From assembly GCA_900542295.1 (NCBI GenBank), contig UQNJ01000013.1, forward strand, positions 5,261 through 69,260: a stretch of DNA of 64,000 nucleotides. Reading direction: 5' to 3'. Below, in pieces: positions 16,193-24,787 of the stretch. Position 1 is the stretch's first letter. Every line of letters begins with the position of its first letter. Under the pieces are notes generated by a model. The model was not told the DNA's origin. It did no database searches and was given only the letters and a program-made list of their open reading frames with translations. The position numbers were made by a program, and so were the translations under genes. The DNA is from an uncultured Eubacteriales bacterium. GTDB lineage: Bacteria; Bacillota; Clostridia; Peptostreptococcales; Anaerovoracaceae.

Positions 16193-16233
16193 AAAACAGC
16201 TTATTGCTAATTAAAGCAATAAGCTGTTTTTTT
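16193..16233. terminator. Bidirectional intrinsic terminator
   Basis: AAAAACAGCTTATTGCT (16193-16209) and AGCAATAAGCTGTTTTT form a long perfect stem with loop AATTAA. A-runs and T-runs flank it on both sides, so it can end both the plus-strand operon and the minus-strand transporter transcript ending at 16268. Confidence 0.92.
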
Positions 16234-16267
16234 AATGTTGAGCATTGTTTGTATGGATCATGCACAA

Positions 16268-17674
16268 CTAAAATGGTCCGTATCCTATTGCGTTTGCTAT
16301 GCAGATGAGGACATAACCGGCAGCTATCATGATTGCGAAAGTCTTCCATGCCATTTTGATCCATGTGCCGTAGTTGAGTCCGCACAGAGAACAGGACACA
16401 AGTCCGCCGCCTGGCCATAACATGTTGGTTATTCCGTCTCCTAACTGATATGTGAGAACCATAACCTGCTGATTGATTCCGAGCATTTTGCCTAAAGGGC
16501 TCATTATAGGCATCATCATCAAAGCTTTTCCGCTTCCGGAAACAACTAAGAAGTTGAAAGCGGTTACAAACAGGAAGATGAGAAGCAGTGTTATCAAAGC
16601 GCTCTTTCCCTGGAGTGCATTACCCATATAGTAAACAAGAGTATCCATTATTTGACCTTGAGTCAGAAGAACCATTACCGACTGAGCCAGACCTATTGCC
16701 AAAGCAGCAGTAAGAACCTGAGATGCACCCTGAACGAATATCTGACAGAACTTGTTCGGGTTGATGCGGTATATAAAGGCAACTATTATAGCAAATACTA
16801 CATAATAAGCTGCAAACTGGGCAAGCGTAAAGTTCAGTTTGAGACATCCGTAGGCGATAAATATTACAAGAGCAAGGAATAATATTAGCGTAAGTCCTTC
16901 TTTCCATGTAAAGACTATATTATTTTCTTCTCCTGCCTGTCTTTTAGCTTCGCTTTCGGCAAGGTCTTTTTTGTATTCTTCGGCGACATAGCTTTTATTT
17001 GGGTCCTTTTTAATTTTTCTTCCGTATAACAGTATGCTTATAAGTCCGATTGATCCCAATACAATAAATACAACCAATCTGTATCCTATGCCTGAGAACA
17101 TAGGAAGACCTACGAGCTGCTGTGAGATTCCTGTGGTAAACATGTTTACCATACCACATGCGAATCCTGCTGTTGCAGCAAACATAATTGTTCCGGCGGC
17201 CATAAGGCGGTCATAGCCAAGGGAGATTATCAATGCGGTTACTATCGGGAAAAACGGATAAACACCTTCTCCTGCGCCGAGGATGTTCATTCCGGCGAAA
17301 TATAGATAGAAGATTATAATAGCGATAAGATTTCTTCCCTTAGTTACCTGAGTGAGTTTTTTTACGCCGATTTCCAGCACGCCGGTACTGTTTAGTATAC
17401 CGAGGCTTCCGGCGCTAAGCAGTAACGAACCCATTATGGTTGAGCCGTTTACAAAGCCCTGATACAAAGCTGACCAGAAATCCTGAAAACTTATAGGGTT
17501 TTCATTTTCAATAAACTGGAAAGTGTTGGGGTCTACAACATTGCCCTCGCTTCTGTCAAATGTTCCGCTCGGTATTATGTATGACATAACTGTAACCAGA
17601 AGCATTATCATGAGCAGGATGACAAAGACATGAGGCATTTCAAAGCCTTTTTTCTTGTTTAGTGTTTCAGTCAT
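16268..17674 (-). CDS. YfcC-family (C4-dicarboxylate/basic amino acid carrier type) transporter
   Basis: The protein has about twelve membrane segments and the YfcC/DcuC-like layout: MSYIIPSGTFDRSEGNVVDPNTF after helix one, GAGEGVYPFFPIVTALI in the first half, and the paired VVSGSGKALMMMPIMSPLGKMLG and GDGITNMLWPGG motifs in the second half. I set the start at 17674 (469 aa), although no good Shine-Dalgarno site precedes it; GGAGGG about 25 bases further up serves no obvious ATG. Substrates of the family are uncertain. Flanking amidohydrolases and a RocR-like activator suggest uptake of an amino acid derivative. A sigma-54 promoter lies upstream. Confidence 0.82.
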   Translation of the reverse strand: MTETLNKKKGFEMPHVFVILLMIMLLVTVMSYIIPSGTFDRSEGNVVDPNTFQFIENENPISFQDFWSALYQGFVNGSTIMGSLLLSAGSLGILNSTGVLEIGVKKLTQVTKGRNLIAIIIFYLYFAGMNILGAGEGVYPFFPIVTALIISLGYDRLMAAGTIMFAATAGFACGMVNMFTTGISQQLVGLPMFSGIGYRLVVFIVLGSIGLISILLYGRKIKKDPNKSYVAEEYKKDLAESEAKRQAGEENNIVFTWKEGLTLILFLALVIFIAYGCLKLNFTLAQFAAYYVVFAIIVAFIYRINPNKFCQIFVQGASQVLTAALAIGLAQSVMVLLTQGQIMDTLVYYMGNALQGKSALITLLLIFLFVTAFNFLVVSGSGKALMMMPIMSPLGKMLGINQQVMVLTYQLGDGITNMLWPGGGLVSCSLCGLNYGTWIKMAWKTFAIMIAAGYVLICIANAIGYGPF

Positions 17675-17781
17675 TTTGATTTTGCGCAAAGTATGATGTG
17701 CGCACCCTCCTTTTCTTAAAATCTCCAAACTTCTATCTTTTACTTGAGCACATAAGATGCTGAATCTTACAACCCAATATA

Positions 17782-17798
17782 AAGCAAGAGCTGTGCCA
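17782..17798 (-). promoter_or_regulatory. Sigma-54 promoter of the transporter gene
   Basis: Read on the minus strand, TGGCACAGCTCTTGCTT matches the -24/-12 consensus TGGCAC-N5-TTGCW exactly (TGGCAC at 17798-17793, TTGC at 17787-17784). It lies about 110 bases before the proposed start codon. A sigma-54 activator gene is encoded 5 kb away in the same locus. Confidence 0.85.
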
Positions 17799-17856
17799 AA
17801 AGTGAAAACGTTGAAATTTCAAGGTTTTGTTTCGTAAAATAGAAAAATCGGCGGAC

Positions 17857-17873
17857 TTGTAAATTTTTGTTAC
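17857..17873. promoter_or_regulatory. Candidate activator site 1 (TGTAA-N7-TTACA)
   Basis: This perfect 5-bp inverted repeat is centred about 75 bases upstream of the sigma-54 promoter. It resembles a second palindrome at 17902-17919, as expected for paired upstream activator sites of a dimeric Fis-type activator. Confidence 0.5.
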
Positions 17874-17887
17874 AGTGTTTTGTAAAG

Positions 17888-17930
17888 AAAAATGCACAGA
17901 ATGTAAAATTTTATTTACACTGTGCATTTT
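17888..17930. terminator. Terminator of the minus-strand amidohydrolase, containing palindrome TGTAAA-N6-TTTACA
   Basis: AAAATGCACA (17888-17897) and TGTGCATTTT (17921-17930) close a stem whose inner part is TGTAAA/TTTACA. The A-run on the 5' side becomes the T-run for minus-strand transcripts, so it can terminate the amidohydrolase gene that ends at 17963. The inner palindrome is also a good second activator site, about 120 bases upstream of the sigma-54 promoter. Confidence 0.7.
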
Positions 17931-17962
17931 AAAGTTATGACATTGAATGATTTTTTAAATGG

Positions 17963-19576
17963 TTATCTCATATAAGCAATTTTTCCGCCAACCATTGTCA
18001 GATCTACATTGATGTTGTGAATCTGATTTTCAGGTACTTCAAAGATATCTTCTGAAAGAACCACAAGATCAGCATACTTGCCGACTGTGAGAGAACCTCT
18101 GCGGTTTTCTGAGTAAGACGCATAGGCACCTTCATATGTAAATACCTTAATGGCTTCTTCAAGGGTAAGTTTGTTTTCGGGATACCATGATTTGCCTGTA
18201 TCGTGGTTTGTTCGTGTGACTGCATACTCAATATTAGGCAGAATGTCAAATTCTTCAACAGGACAGTCTGAACCTCCGCTCTGGTGTACACCTGCATCTT
18301 CATAGCGTCTCCAGTTATAGCTTTGTTTTGCAAGCTCAGAGCCTACACAGTCATCGACGATATTCATATCACATCGAAGGAAAATAGGTTGTATGTATGC
18401 CAGCAGGTTTAGCCTGCGAAACATATCGTTTTGCTCGTTGTCCATTATCTGGCAATGTACTATGCCATGCCGGCAGTCTGTACGAGTATAGTTGAGCTGC
18501 AGATTAAGGAGTGTGTTTAACGCTTGCTCGAGAGAAGCGTCTCCTATGCAATGTATTGCAAGCTGCATTCCGTTATTGTGGGCGGTTTTGCAGATTTCAA
18601 GAAGCTGCTCATCTGTGTATCGGGCAAGACCGCAGGTACCGTTATCATTTAGATAAGGCTTTCTCATATATGCAGTGTGAGCACCGAGAGAACCGTCTCC
18701 TATTACTTTGAAAGGACCTATACGATAAAAGCCGTAGTCATCTCCCGTCTTGTGTCCTCTTTCCAGAAAACGCTCAAGGCTTTTATCTTCCCAGAGAAGG
18801 CATTGCTGATAAACTCTTATAGGAAGCTTGTTTTCTGAGGCAAGTTCTTTATATGCATTCATTATAGTTTCGCCGTCATCGCCGGGCAAAACCATAAAAT
18901 CATCACTGTGCACCTGAGTTATACCTTTTGCGGCAGCATGATTCAATCCAAGCAGTATTAGTTCCTTGATTTCTTCTTTTGTCGGAAGCGGCTGTGCTTC
19001 TGTGATTAAGTTCTGGAGATCTTCCTTGATTAAACCGTCAGGTTGTCCGTCGGCATCAAAGCCCATATTGATTTTTGCTTCATCAGAAATGTTTTTTGTC
19101 AGGCCGAGAACTTCAAGAGCTTTAGTGTTGCATACGGAAATATGGTAGCAAGCTCGCCTTATTGAAATCGGGACTTCTTTGGAAATTTGGTCAAGGTCAT
19201 GTCTTGTAGGTAGTTTCTTGACATCCCAATCATCCTGATTGAAAGAAACTCCCTGTATCCATTTGCCGCTTTGCTTTGCCCATTGAATTTTTTCCCTGCA
19301 TAAGTTTTTTACGTCTTCAAGACTTCTTGCTCCGGATAAGTTTACCGCACTTGCCTGTATTGCGTAAAACAGTAAGTGCAGATGTGTGTCCTCAAAGCCG
19401 GGAAGTACTCGTCTTTTATTTAAGTCTAATTTCTCAGTGCTGCCATCGGATAAAGCAAGAATTTCATCATCGTTGCCCATAGCTGCGATTACTCCGTTTT
19501 TGATTGCAATGGCAGAACAGTGCGGATAAGCTTTATCCTGTGTGTAGATTTTGCCGTTGTACAAAATAGTGTCCAT
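17963..19576 (-). CDS. YtcJ-like metal-dependent amidohydrolase (paralogue 1)
   Basis: The 537-residue protein belongs to the amidohydrolase superfamily, YtcJ/ExoenzymeS-regulon type. The N-terminal small beta domain leads to LPGFEDTHLHLLFYA with the HxH metal motif near residues 66-68. DGSLGAHTAYMRKPY lies mid-protein, followed by HCIGDAS, HGIVHCQI and a final GGSDCPVEEFDILPNIEYA. The substrate is unknown; relatives act on N-substituted amino acids or amides. Its paralogue at 21,047 has the same layout. The start has AAGGAGTT upstream and a sigma-A-like promoter in the divergent region. Confidence 0.85.
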   Translation of the reverse strand: MDTILYNGKIYTQDKAYPHCSAIAIKNGVIAAMGNDDEILALSDGSTEKLDLNKRRVLPGFEDTHLHLLFYAIQASAVNLSGARSLEDVKNLCREKIQWAKQSGKWIQGVSFNQDDWDVKKLPTRHDLDQISKEVPISIRRACYHISVCNTKALEVLGLTKNISDEAKINMGFDADGQPDGLIKEDLQNLITEAQPLPTKEEIKELILLGLNHAAAKGITQVHSDDFMVLPGDDGETIMNAYKELASENKLPIRVYQQCLLWEDKSLERFLERGHKTGDDYGFYRIGPFKVIGDGSLGAHTAYMRKPYLNDNGTCGLARYTDEQLLEICKTAHNNGMQLAIHCIGDASLEQALNTLLNLQLNYTRTDCRHGIVHCQIMDNEQNDMFRRLNLLAYIQPIFLRCDMNIVDDCVGSELAKQSYNWRRYEDAGVHQSGGSDCPVEEFDILPNIEYAVTRTNHDTGKSWYPENKLTLEEAIKVFTYEGAYASYSENRRGSLTVGKYADLVVLSEDIFEVPENQIHNINVDLTMVGGKIAYMR

Positions 19577-19636
19577 AATAAACTCCTTTTTGCTCCCTCT
19601 GACGGAACATTTTTAAATGGCTTCATGTTATGGATA

Positions 19637-19664
19637 ATTTTAGATTAAAAAATTTATTTGTCAA
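19637..19664 (-). promoter_or_regulatory. Candidate sigma-A promoter, amidohydrolase 1
   Basis: On the minus strand TTGACA (19664-19659) is followed after 16 bases by TAAAAT (19642-19637), about 60 bases before the gene. It lies close to an opposite promoter for the M20 gene. Confidence 0.6.
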
Positions 19665-19680
19665 GCACAAAAAATTCCGC

Positions 19681-19710
19681 TTGACATTGCAAAAAAATTC
19701 GTGCTATAAT
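19681..19710 (+). promoter_or_regulatory. Promoter of the M20 amidohydrolase operon
   Basis: TTGACA (19681-19686) and TATAAT (19705-19710), both perfect, are separated by 18 bases. The leader to the start codon is about 90 bases and shows no clear terminator. Confidence 0.75.
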
Positions 19711-19807
19711 GCAAACCAAACTAAAGAATGCTTCCAGCTCCTATCAATCTTGAGCACATTGATATTTTAACGAGTTTATTACAAAATCGTTTTACGGAGG
19801 TAAGTTT

Positions 19808-21034
19808 ATGAAGATTTTGGAAGCTGCTTTAGCTAATAAGGAACAGATATTAAAAGACAGACATCAACTTCACAGAAGACCTGAAGTAGGTTTTTATTTG
19901 CCTGAAACAGCCGGATATGTACAAAAAGGGCTTGCAGAAATGGGAATAGAATCTGAAATCTGTGGAGGACCGCTGGATGAAAATTTAAGAAATAATTTTG
20001 TTTTTGCAGGATTCCCTGACATGGAAGCGTCTACAGGTGTAGTTGCTACTATAGGTAAAGGTGAACCCTGTATTTTATTGCGTGCAGATATGGATGCACT
20101 CCCGATGCAAGAAACAGAGGGGCTTGTAGATTTTGCCTCTGAAAAACCGGGGTTTGCACATATGTGCGGACATGATGCACACACAGCAATGCTTCTTGGT
20201 GCTGCTGCAATACTAAAAGATATGGAAGACGATTTACCGGGAACGGTTAAGCTTATGTTTCAAACCGGTGAAGAGTGCGGATGTGGTTCGAGGCTTATGA
20301 TTGAACACGGACTTATGGAAAATCCTCGTGTAGATGCTGCCTTTGCGATTCATGTAATGGCTAATCAGGAGAAGGGCACAGTTGGATATACATCGGGTAT
20401 AACATCTGCTGCCATGGATACTTTTATGATTAAGATAAAAGGTAAGGGAGGACATACTTCAACTCCGCATCAATGTATAGATCCGCTTATGATATCTAAT
20501 CAGCTTTATACAACTCTTAATCTTCTGAGTTCAAGGGAGATAGATCCAAGAGAAACTGTAGCGCTTTCAGCAGGCAAATGCGGAGGAGGAACAGCTGCCA
20601 ATGTAATTCCTGATACGGCGGATTTGCAGGTAGCGGCAAGAACATTCAACAGAGAAGTTACAGAGCATCTTACTTCAAGAATACCTGAAGTGATTGACCA
20701 TACTGTAAAAATGTGGAGAGGCGATTATGAGATGATAAATTTCCATACACCTTCCACTTATAATGATGAAAAGTTGTGCGATGAAATACGGCCATTTCTC
20801 GCAGAAGTTGCAGGCTCGGAAAATGTGAACGAAATTCCATGTATGGCGGGAACGGAAGATTTTGGATATGTGGGCGAAAAAGTGCCGGCTATGTTTGTTA
20901 CTTTAGGTGTAGGTGATGAGACTGCTGCCCCGATGCATAATCCTAATATGATAATAGATGAAGATGTACTTCCTTACGGAACGGCTCTTTATGCTAATGT
21001 TGCATTAAATTGGCTAAAGAAGAATCAGAAGTAG
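19808..21034 (+). CDS. M20-family amidohydrolase/aminoacylase
   Basis: This 408-residue protein is an M20D-type metallohydrolase related to hippurate hydrolase and N-acyl-amino-acid amidohydrolases. Visible motifs are LHRRPEVGFYLPETAGYV, the metal and substrate motif ADMDALPMQE (near residue 98), CGHDAHTAMLLGAA, QTGEECGCGSRLMIEHGL with the catalytic Glu pair, and AIHVM. It probably cleaves an N-acyl or peptide-like bond in the cytoplasm. ACGGAGGTAAG precedes the ATG. It is cotranscribed with the second YtcJ-like gene 12 bases downstream. Confidence 0.88.
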   Translation: MKILEAALANKEQILKDRHQLHRRPEVGFYLPETAGYVQKGLAEMGIESEICGGPLDENLRNNFVFAGFPDMEASTGVVATIGKGEPCILLRADMDALPMQETEGLVDFASEKPGFAHMCGHDAHTAMLLGAAAILKDMEDDLPGTVKLMFQTGEECGCGSRLMIEHGLMENPRVDAAFAIHVMANQEKGTVGYTSGITSAAMDTFMIKIKGKGGHTSTPHQCIDPLMISNQLYTTLNLLSSREIDPRETVALSAGKCGGGTAANVIPDTADLQVAARTFNREVTEHLTSRIPEVIDHTVKMWRGDYEMINFHTPSTYNDEKLCDEIRPFLAEVAGSENVNEIPCMAGTEDFGYVGEKVPAMFVTLGVGDETAAPMHNPNMIIDEDVLPYGTALYANVALNWLKKNQK

Positions 21035-21046
21035 GGAGGGCATAAG

Positions 21047-22645
21047 ATGAATAAATACGAAGTTTTATATAAGAATGGTAAATTTTTTACATCTGATAAT
21101 GATAATCCATACGCAGAAGCTATGGTTGTAAAGGATGGTAAAATATCATGGATAGGTATGCTGTCAGATGCTCCGGCTGCTGATAAAACAGTAGATCTTA
21201 AAGGCAGGAGAGTACTGCCGGGATTTGTTGACAGTCACATGCACGCAATTATGCTTGCGGATTGCTGCCGCCAGATTTCTGCTTTGCCGCCATCGGTAAA
21301 TTCAATAGAAGAGCTGATAATAAAAATAGGAGAGAAAAGACAAAGTCAAAGTAAAGGCGAGTGGATATTCGGCTGGGGATATGATGAGGGCAAGCTAAAA
21401 GAGCAGAAAGCTCCTAACCGGTATGATCTTGACAGGGGGTGTGCCGACTCTCCTGTTGTTATAAAAAGAACATGCGGTCATGTATGCGCAGTAAATAGCA
21501 AAGCTCTTGAATTGGCCGGAGTTACAGCGGATACGCCCGATCCGGAAGGCGGAAAAATAGGCAGAGATGAAAATGGTGAACCTAACGGTATTCTTTACGA
21601 AAATGCAAGAAATGTACTCGATGGTGTGATTCCGGAAAAAACACCGGAAGATATGGCAGATGATCTGGTATATCTGAATGACATATTAATATCACAGGGT
21701 GTTACTACCGGAGCAGATATGGGTGAGTTTATAAGCTGTGACTATCATGATGTATATGATCTTGCGATAGAAAAGGGAACGGAGGTAAAATTTGCGGCCT
21801 ATTATATGTGGGACAATGTGAAGAACAAAAAAGACTTTACAATCTCCGCAAAAGATCAAGATAAAGATTCACGTTTCAGAATAGCCGGAATCAAGCTTAT
21901 AGGAGACGGAAGCGTATCAGGGCGTACTGCATGGTGCGACAGACCATACCTTGGAGAAAAGGAAGAATATGGTATGCCTGTATGCAGTGAAAAGGATATA
22001 GAAGATGCTGTTTCATTCTGTAAAGAAAACAGATGTCAGCTGTCTATACATGCTATGGGGGCTAAAACTATAGACAGGGCTGTTGAGCATACATGGAAGC
22101 AAAAACCATGGACAGACGGGAAAGCGCCTTATGTCAGACTTGAACATGTGGCAATGCCAACGGAAGATGCCGTAAAGAAAGCAGCAAAAACAGGTATCGC
22201 CTTTGTTACGCAGCCTATTTTCTTGTATGCAGAGATAGAAAGTTATTTGACCAATATGGGAATTGAAAGAACCAAGGAAAACTACCCGATAGCAGATTGG
22301 ATGAGTGAAGGCGTAAGAATGAGCTTCAGTACAGATGCTCCGGCAACTGCATGGGCGGAACCGTCTAACCCTTTTGTATGCCTTAAAGGGGCGGTAACGA
22401 GAAAAGCATGGGAAGGAACTGACTGCGGAGGACGCCACAAGGTTGATATTGAAACTGCAATCAGACTTTATACTGCTGAATCCGCACCTATGCTTGGATT
22501 TGAGAATACAGGAATTCTTAAACCGGGATATGCGGCAGACTTTATAGTTCTGGATAGAGATATCCTTGAAGTGCCTTCTGATGAAATAGACAGTATAAAA
22601 GTTGATGAAACTTATATAGACGGAAAACAGGTATATTGCAGATAA
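21047..22645 (+). CDS. YtcJ-like metal-dependent amidohydrolase (paralogue 2)
   Basis: The 532-residue protein shares architecture with the product at 17,963: GRRVLPGFVDSHMHAIML with the HxH metal motif, IKLIGDGSVSGRTAWCDRPYLG mid-protein, SIHAMGAKTIDRAV, a conserved RLEHVAMP, and SFSTDAPATAWAEP near the C-terminus. These cover the metal ligands of the superfamily. The substrate is unknown. The gene follows the M20 enzyme with GGGAGGGCATAAG as its ribosome binding site, and the operon ends at the hairpin at 22,651. Two paralogues flanking an M20 enzyme suggest stepwise breakdown of related amides. Confidence 0.86.
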   Translation: MNKYEVLYKNGKFFTSDNDNPYAEAMVVKDGKISWIGMLSDAPAADKTVDLKGRRVLPGFVDSHMHAIMLADCCRQISALPPSVNSIEELIIKIGEKRQSQSKGEWIFGWGYDEGKLKEQKAPNRYDLDRGCADSPVVIKRTCGHVCAVNSKALELAGVTADTPDPEGGKIGRDENGEPNGILYENARNVLDGVIPEKTPEDMADDLVYLNDILISQGVTTGADMGEFISCDYHDVYDLAIEKGTEVKFAAYYMWDNVKNKKDFTISAKDQDKDSRFRIAGIKLIGDGSVSGRTAWCDRPYLGEKEEYGMPVCSEKDIEDAVSFCKENRCQLSIHAMGAKTIDRAVEHTWKQKPWTDGKAPYVRLEHVAMPTEDAVKKAAKTGIAFVTQPIFLYAEIESYLTNMGIERTKENYPIADWMSEGVRMSFSTDAPATAWAEPSNPFVCLKGAVTRKAWEGTDCGGRHKVDIETAIRLYTAESAPMLGFENTGILKPGYAADFIVLDRDILEVPSDEIDSIKVDETYIDGKQVYCR

Positions 22646-22650
22646 AACCA

Positions 22651-22704
22651 AAAACCGCTGCTTTTGGCTTCGCTTCAGAGTGAAGCTTACCGGCAGCGGT
22701 TTTA
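22651..22704. terminator. Bidirectional terminator between convergent genes
   Basis: AAAACCGCTGC (22651-22661) and GCAGCGGTTTT (22693-22703) form the base of the stem, and an inner GCTTC...GAAGC helix fills the loop. A- and T-runs flank both sides. The amidohydrolase gene and the sigma-54 activator gene converge on it. Confidence 0.9.
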
Positions 22705-22710
22705 TATTTA

Positions 22711-24120
22711 TCAGTCTTCTATGACAAACGAATTTCTTACAACGGAAATTTTGTATTTATTTATTTTCTGGTTGAGGCTCTGACGGCTTATTCCTAAATA
22801 TGAAGCGGCTTGAGAAAGATTTTTATGAGATTTTATTGCATTTGTAATCAGGGTTTTTTCGTAGGCCTCTATATTGTTTTTAAGACTTCCGAGCCACTGT
22901 ATATCCTTTATGTCGGCTTGGTTTTCTGCGACCAGTTTTTTGACCTCCATACCTGACAGCATATATGACGGCAGATCACCAAGCCCTATGACTGTCGAAT
23001 CGCAAAGGTTGAACGCACCCTCGATGACATTTTTGAGCTCACGAACATTTCCCGGCCAGGAGTAGTTCTGAAATACGGTCATGACATCCTGTGAAACTCC
23101 GATTATGTTTTTTCCCATTGCTACTTTGTATTTATCAATAAAGAATTTAGTCAGCAGATCTATATCATCTGCTCTATCTTTCAGCAGCGGAATTGTAAGC
23201 GTTACGCTTCCCAGCCGATAAAAAAGGTCTGCTCTGAGAGTTCCGTTTTCTATACATTCAAGAGGAGGCCTGTTTATTGCGGCTATTATTCGAACATCGA
23301 CATTTATTGATTCGGCAGAGCCTATTCGGGTAACTTTTTTCTCCTCTAAAACTCTGAGCAGTTTTGCTTGAAGCCCGATGTCCATAGAATTTATTTCATC
23401 TAAAAATACTGTTCCGCCGTCAGCCATTTCAAATATACCGGCATGGTTTTCGGCTCCGGTATAGCTGCCCTTTACTGCTCCGAAAAAAATGTTTTCCAGT
23501 AGTGTTGCCGGTATTGCAGCACAGTTTTGTGTTATAAAGGGTTTACTTTTGCGGCTGCTTCCCGAATGCACCGACTGGGCGACCATTTCCTTACCGGTGC
23601 CCGTATCGCCGTAGATCAGCAGAGAAGAGGAAGTTTGTGCCACCTTATGTATCTGCTGGCGAAGTACTTGAATTGATTCACTTCTTCCGATAATATCCGC
23701 AGTAGAAAAAAGGTTTTTTACAAAATGATCTTCACCGGTGGATATGTCGAGCATAGATAAAGTCTGTTTGCGTGACAGAGAGTGGGTTATGCATACTGCT
23801 CCGATAATAAGACCGTTCTCCTTTATAGGAAAGGTGTCATCTACCATTTTGAAGCTTTGACCCTCTGAGGTAGTAAGTGTATCCTGGTTATTTAAAGTAA
23901 CCTCACCGGTTTTTAGAGCTTTCATTATGGTGCTGTTATGAGGGCTCATGCTTGGATATACCTGAAAGAGATTTTTGCCAATCATATCTTTTTCCGGAAG
24001 AGGCATAAGATTAGGCCAGTATTTATGTATGTAAATTATATTGGCATTTTTGTCTGTAACTATGATACCATCCACATAGTTTTCTATATTTGTTATAATG
24101 TCAAGGTAGTTTTCCAACAT
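22711..24120 (-). CDS. Sigma-54-dependent transcriptional activator (PAS, AAA+, Fis HTH)
   Basis: The 469-residue protein resembles RocR-type regulators. Residues ~10-115 form a PAS-like sensor domain. The AAA+ domain has Walker A GDTGTGKE (near 170) and the sigma-54 contact loop GSYTGA (a Ser variant of GAFTGA). Walker B GGTVFLDEINSM and the arginine-finger region FYRLGSVTLTIPLL follow. The C-terminal Fis helix-turn-helix is AASYLGISRQSLNQKINKY. It lies beside amidohydrolases and a transporter with an exact sigma-54 promoter, so it probably activates that promoter in response to a small ligand bound by the PAS domain. Confidence 0.92.
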   Translation of the reverse strand: MLENYLDIITNIENYVDGIIVTDKNANIIYIHKYWPNLMPLPEKDMIGKNLFQVYPSMSPHNSTIMKALKTGEVTLNNQDTLTTSEGQSFKMVDDTFPIKENGLIIGAVCITHSLSRKQTLSMLDISTGEDHFVKNLFSTADIIGRSESIQVLRQQIHKVAQTSSSLLIYGDTGTGKEMVAQSVHSGSSRKSKPFITQNCAAIPATLLENIFFGAVKGSYTGAENHAGIFEMADGGTVFLDEINSMDIGLQAKLLRVLEEKKVTRIGSAESINVDVRIIAAINRPPLECIENGTLRADLFYRLGSVTLTIPLLKDRADDIDLLTKFFIDKYKVAMGKNIIGVSQDVMTVFQNYSWPGNVRELKNVIEGAFNLCDSTVIGLGDLPSYMLSGMEVKKLVAENQADIKDIQWLGSLKNNIEAYEKTLITNAIKSHKNLSQAASYLGISRQSLNQKINKYKISVVRNSFVIED

Positions 24121-24142
24121 ATGCGGCAGCCTCCATTCTTCA

Positions 24143-24168
24143 TTTTCATGATAATAATATCATGAAAA
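24143..24168. promoter_or_regulatory. Perfect 11-bp palindrome upstream of the sigma-54 activator gene
   Basis: TTTTCATGATA (24143-24153), ATAA, TATCATGAAAA (24158-24168) lie 23 bases upstream of the activator's start codon. No T-run follows on either strand beyond the arm itself, so an operator for a dimeric regulator is more likely than a terminator. Confidence 0.55.
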
Positions 24169-24234
24169 GCAGAAAAAATACAGAAGTTTGTGTATTCTGA
24201 CATATTTTGCAAAAGGGTGGGGTTGTACTGCTTG

Positions 24235-24786
24235 TCAGTTTGGCATAGGCACTTTTGAAATATACTTTACAAGTATTGCCGTGGAAATTATTTTGACTGC
24301 ATCACCTGGAAGGAATGGCAGAACGCAGGCCGTAACTGCAGCATAAAAAGGCGTACCGGTACTGATTATGAACCATAAAAGTCCACAGGTGTAACATGTA
24401 AAAAGACCTGAAATCATAAGAAGAAAGCGAGAAGAAGAATTTCTCGTTCTCATAGGTAGACCACATATAAGAGCACATAGAATATACCCTATTATGAAGC
24501 CTCCTGTGGGTCCTGCCAGAACACCGGCACCGGAGGTGAATCCGGCGAACACGGGAATTCCCAATATTCCCAGCAGTACATATACAATCTGGCTCAAAGC
24601 TCCGTATTTGGAGCCGAGAATCAAGCCGGCCATATAAGGACCTATGAGCGCTAAATTTATAGGAACAGGAGTAAAGGGAAGATTTATGTTTATCCATGAG
24701 CATATTGCTGTAAGTGCAGCAAATAATCCGGACAACATTAAAAGTGCAGTATCTGAAGTTCTGTTAGTATTTTCAGGGCGTTTCAT
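24235..24786 (-). CDS. bioY: Biotin transporter substrate-binding protein BioY
   Basis: The 183-residue membrane protein is the S-component of an ECF-type biotin importer. It has about six membrane segments, the N-terminal ALTAICSWININLPFTPVPI region, and the GLILGSKYGALSQIVYVLLGILGIPVF and GPTGGFIIGYI segments characteristic of BioY. It starts one base after the birA stop, so the two are cotranscribed. The energising ECF ATPases are not in the window and are probably encoded elsewhere and shared. Confidence 0.92.
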   Translation of the reverse strand: MKRPENTNRTSDTALLMLSGLFAALTAICSWININLPFTPVPINLALIGPYMAGLILGSKYGALSQIVYVLLGILGIPVFAGFTSGAGVLAGPTGGFIIGYILCALICGLPMRTRNSSSRFLLMISGLFTCYTCGLLWFIISTGTPFYAAVTACVLPFLPGDAVKIISTAILVKYISKVPMPN

Positions 24787-24787
24787 T

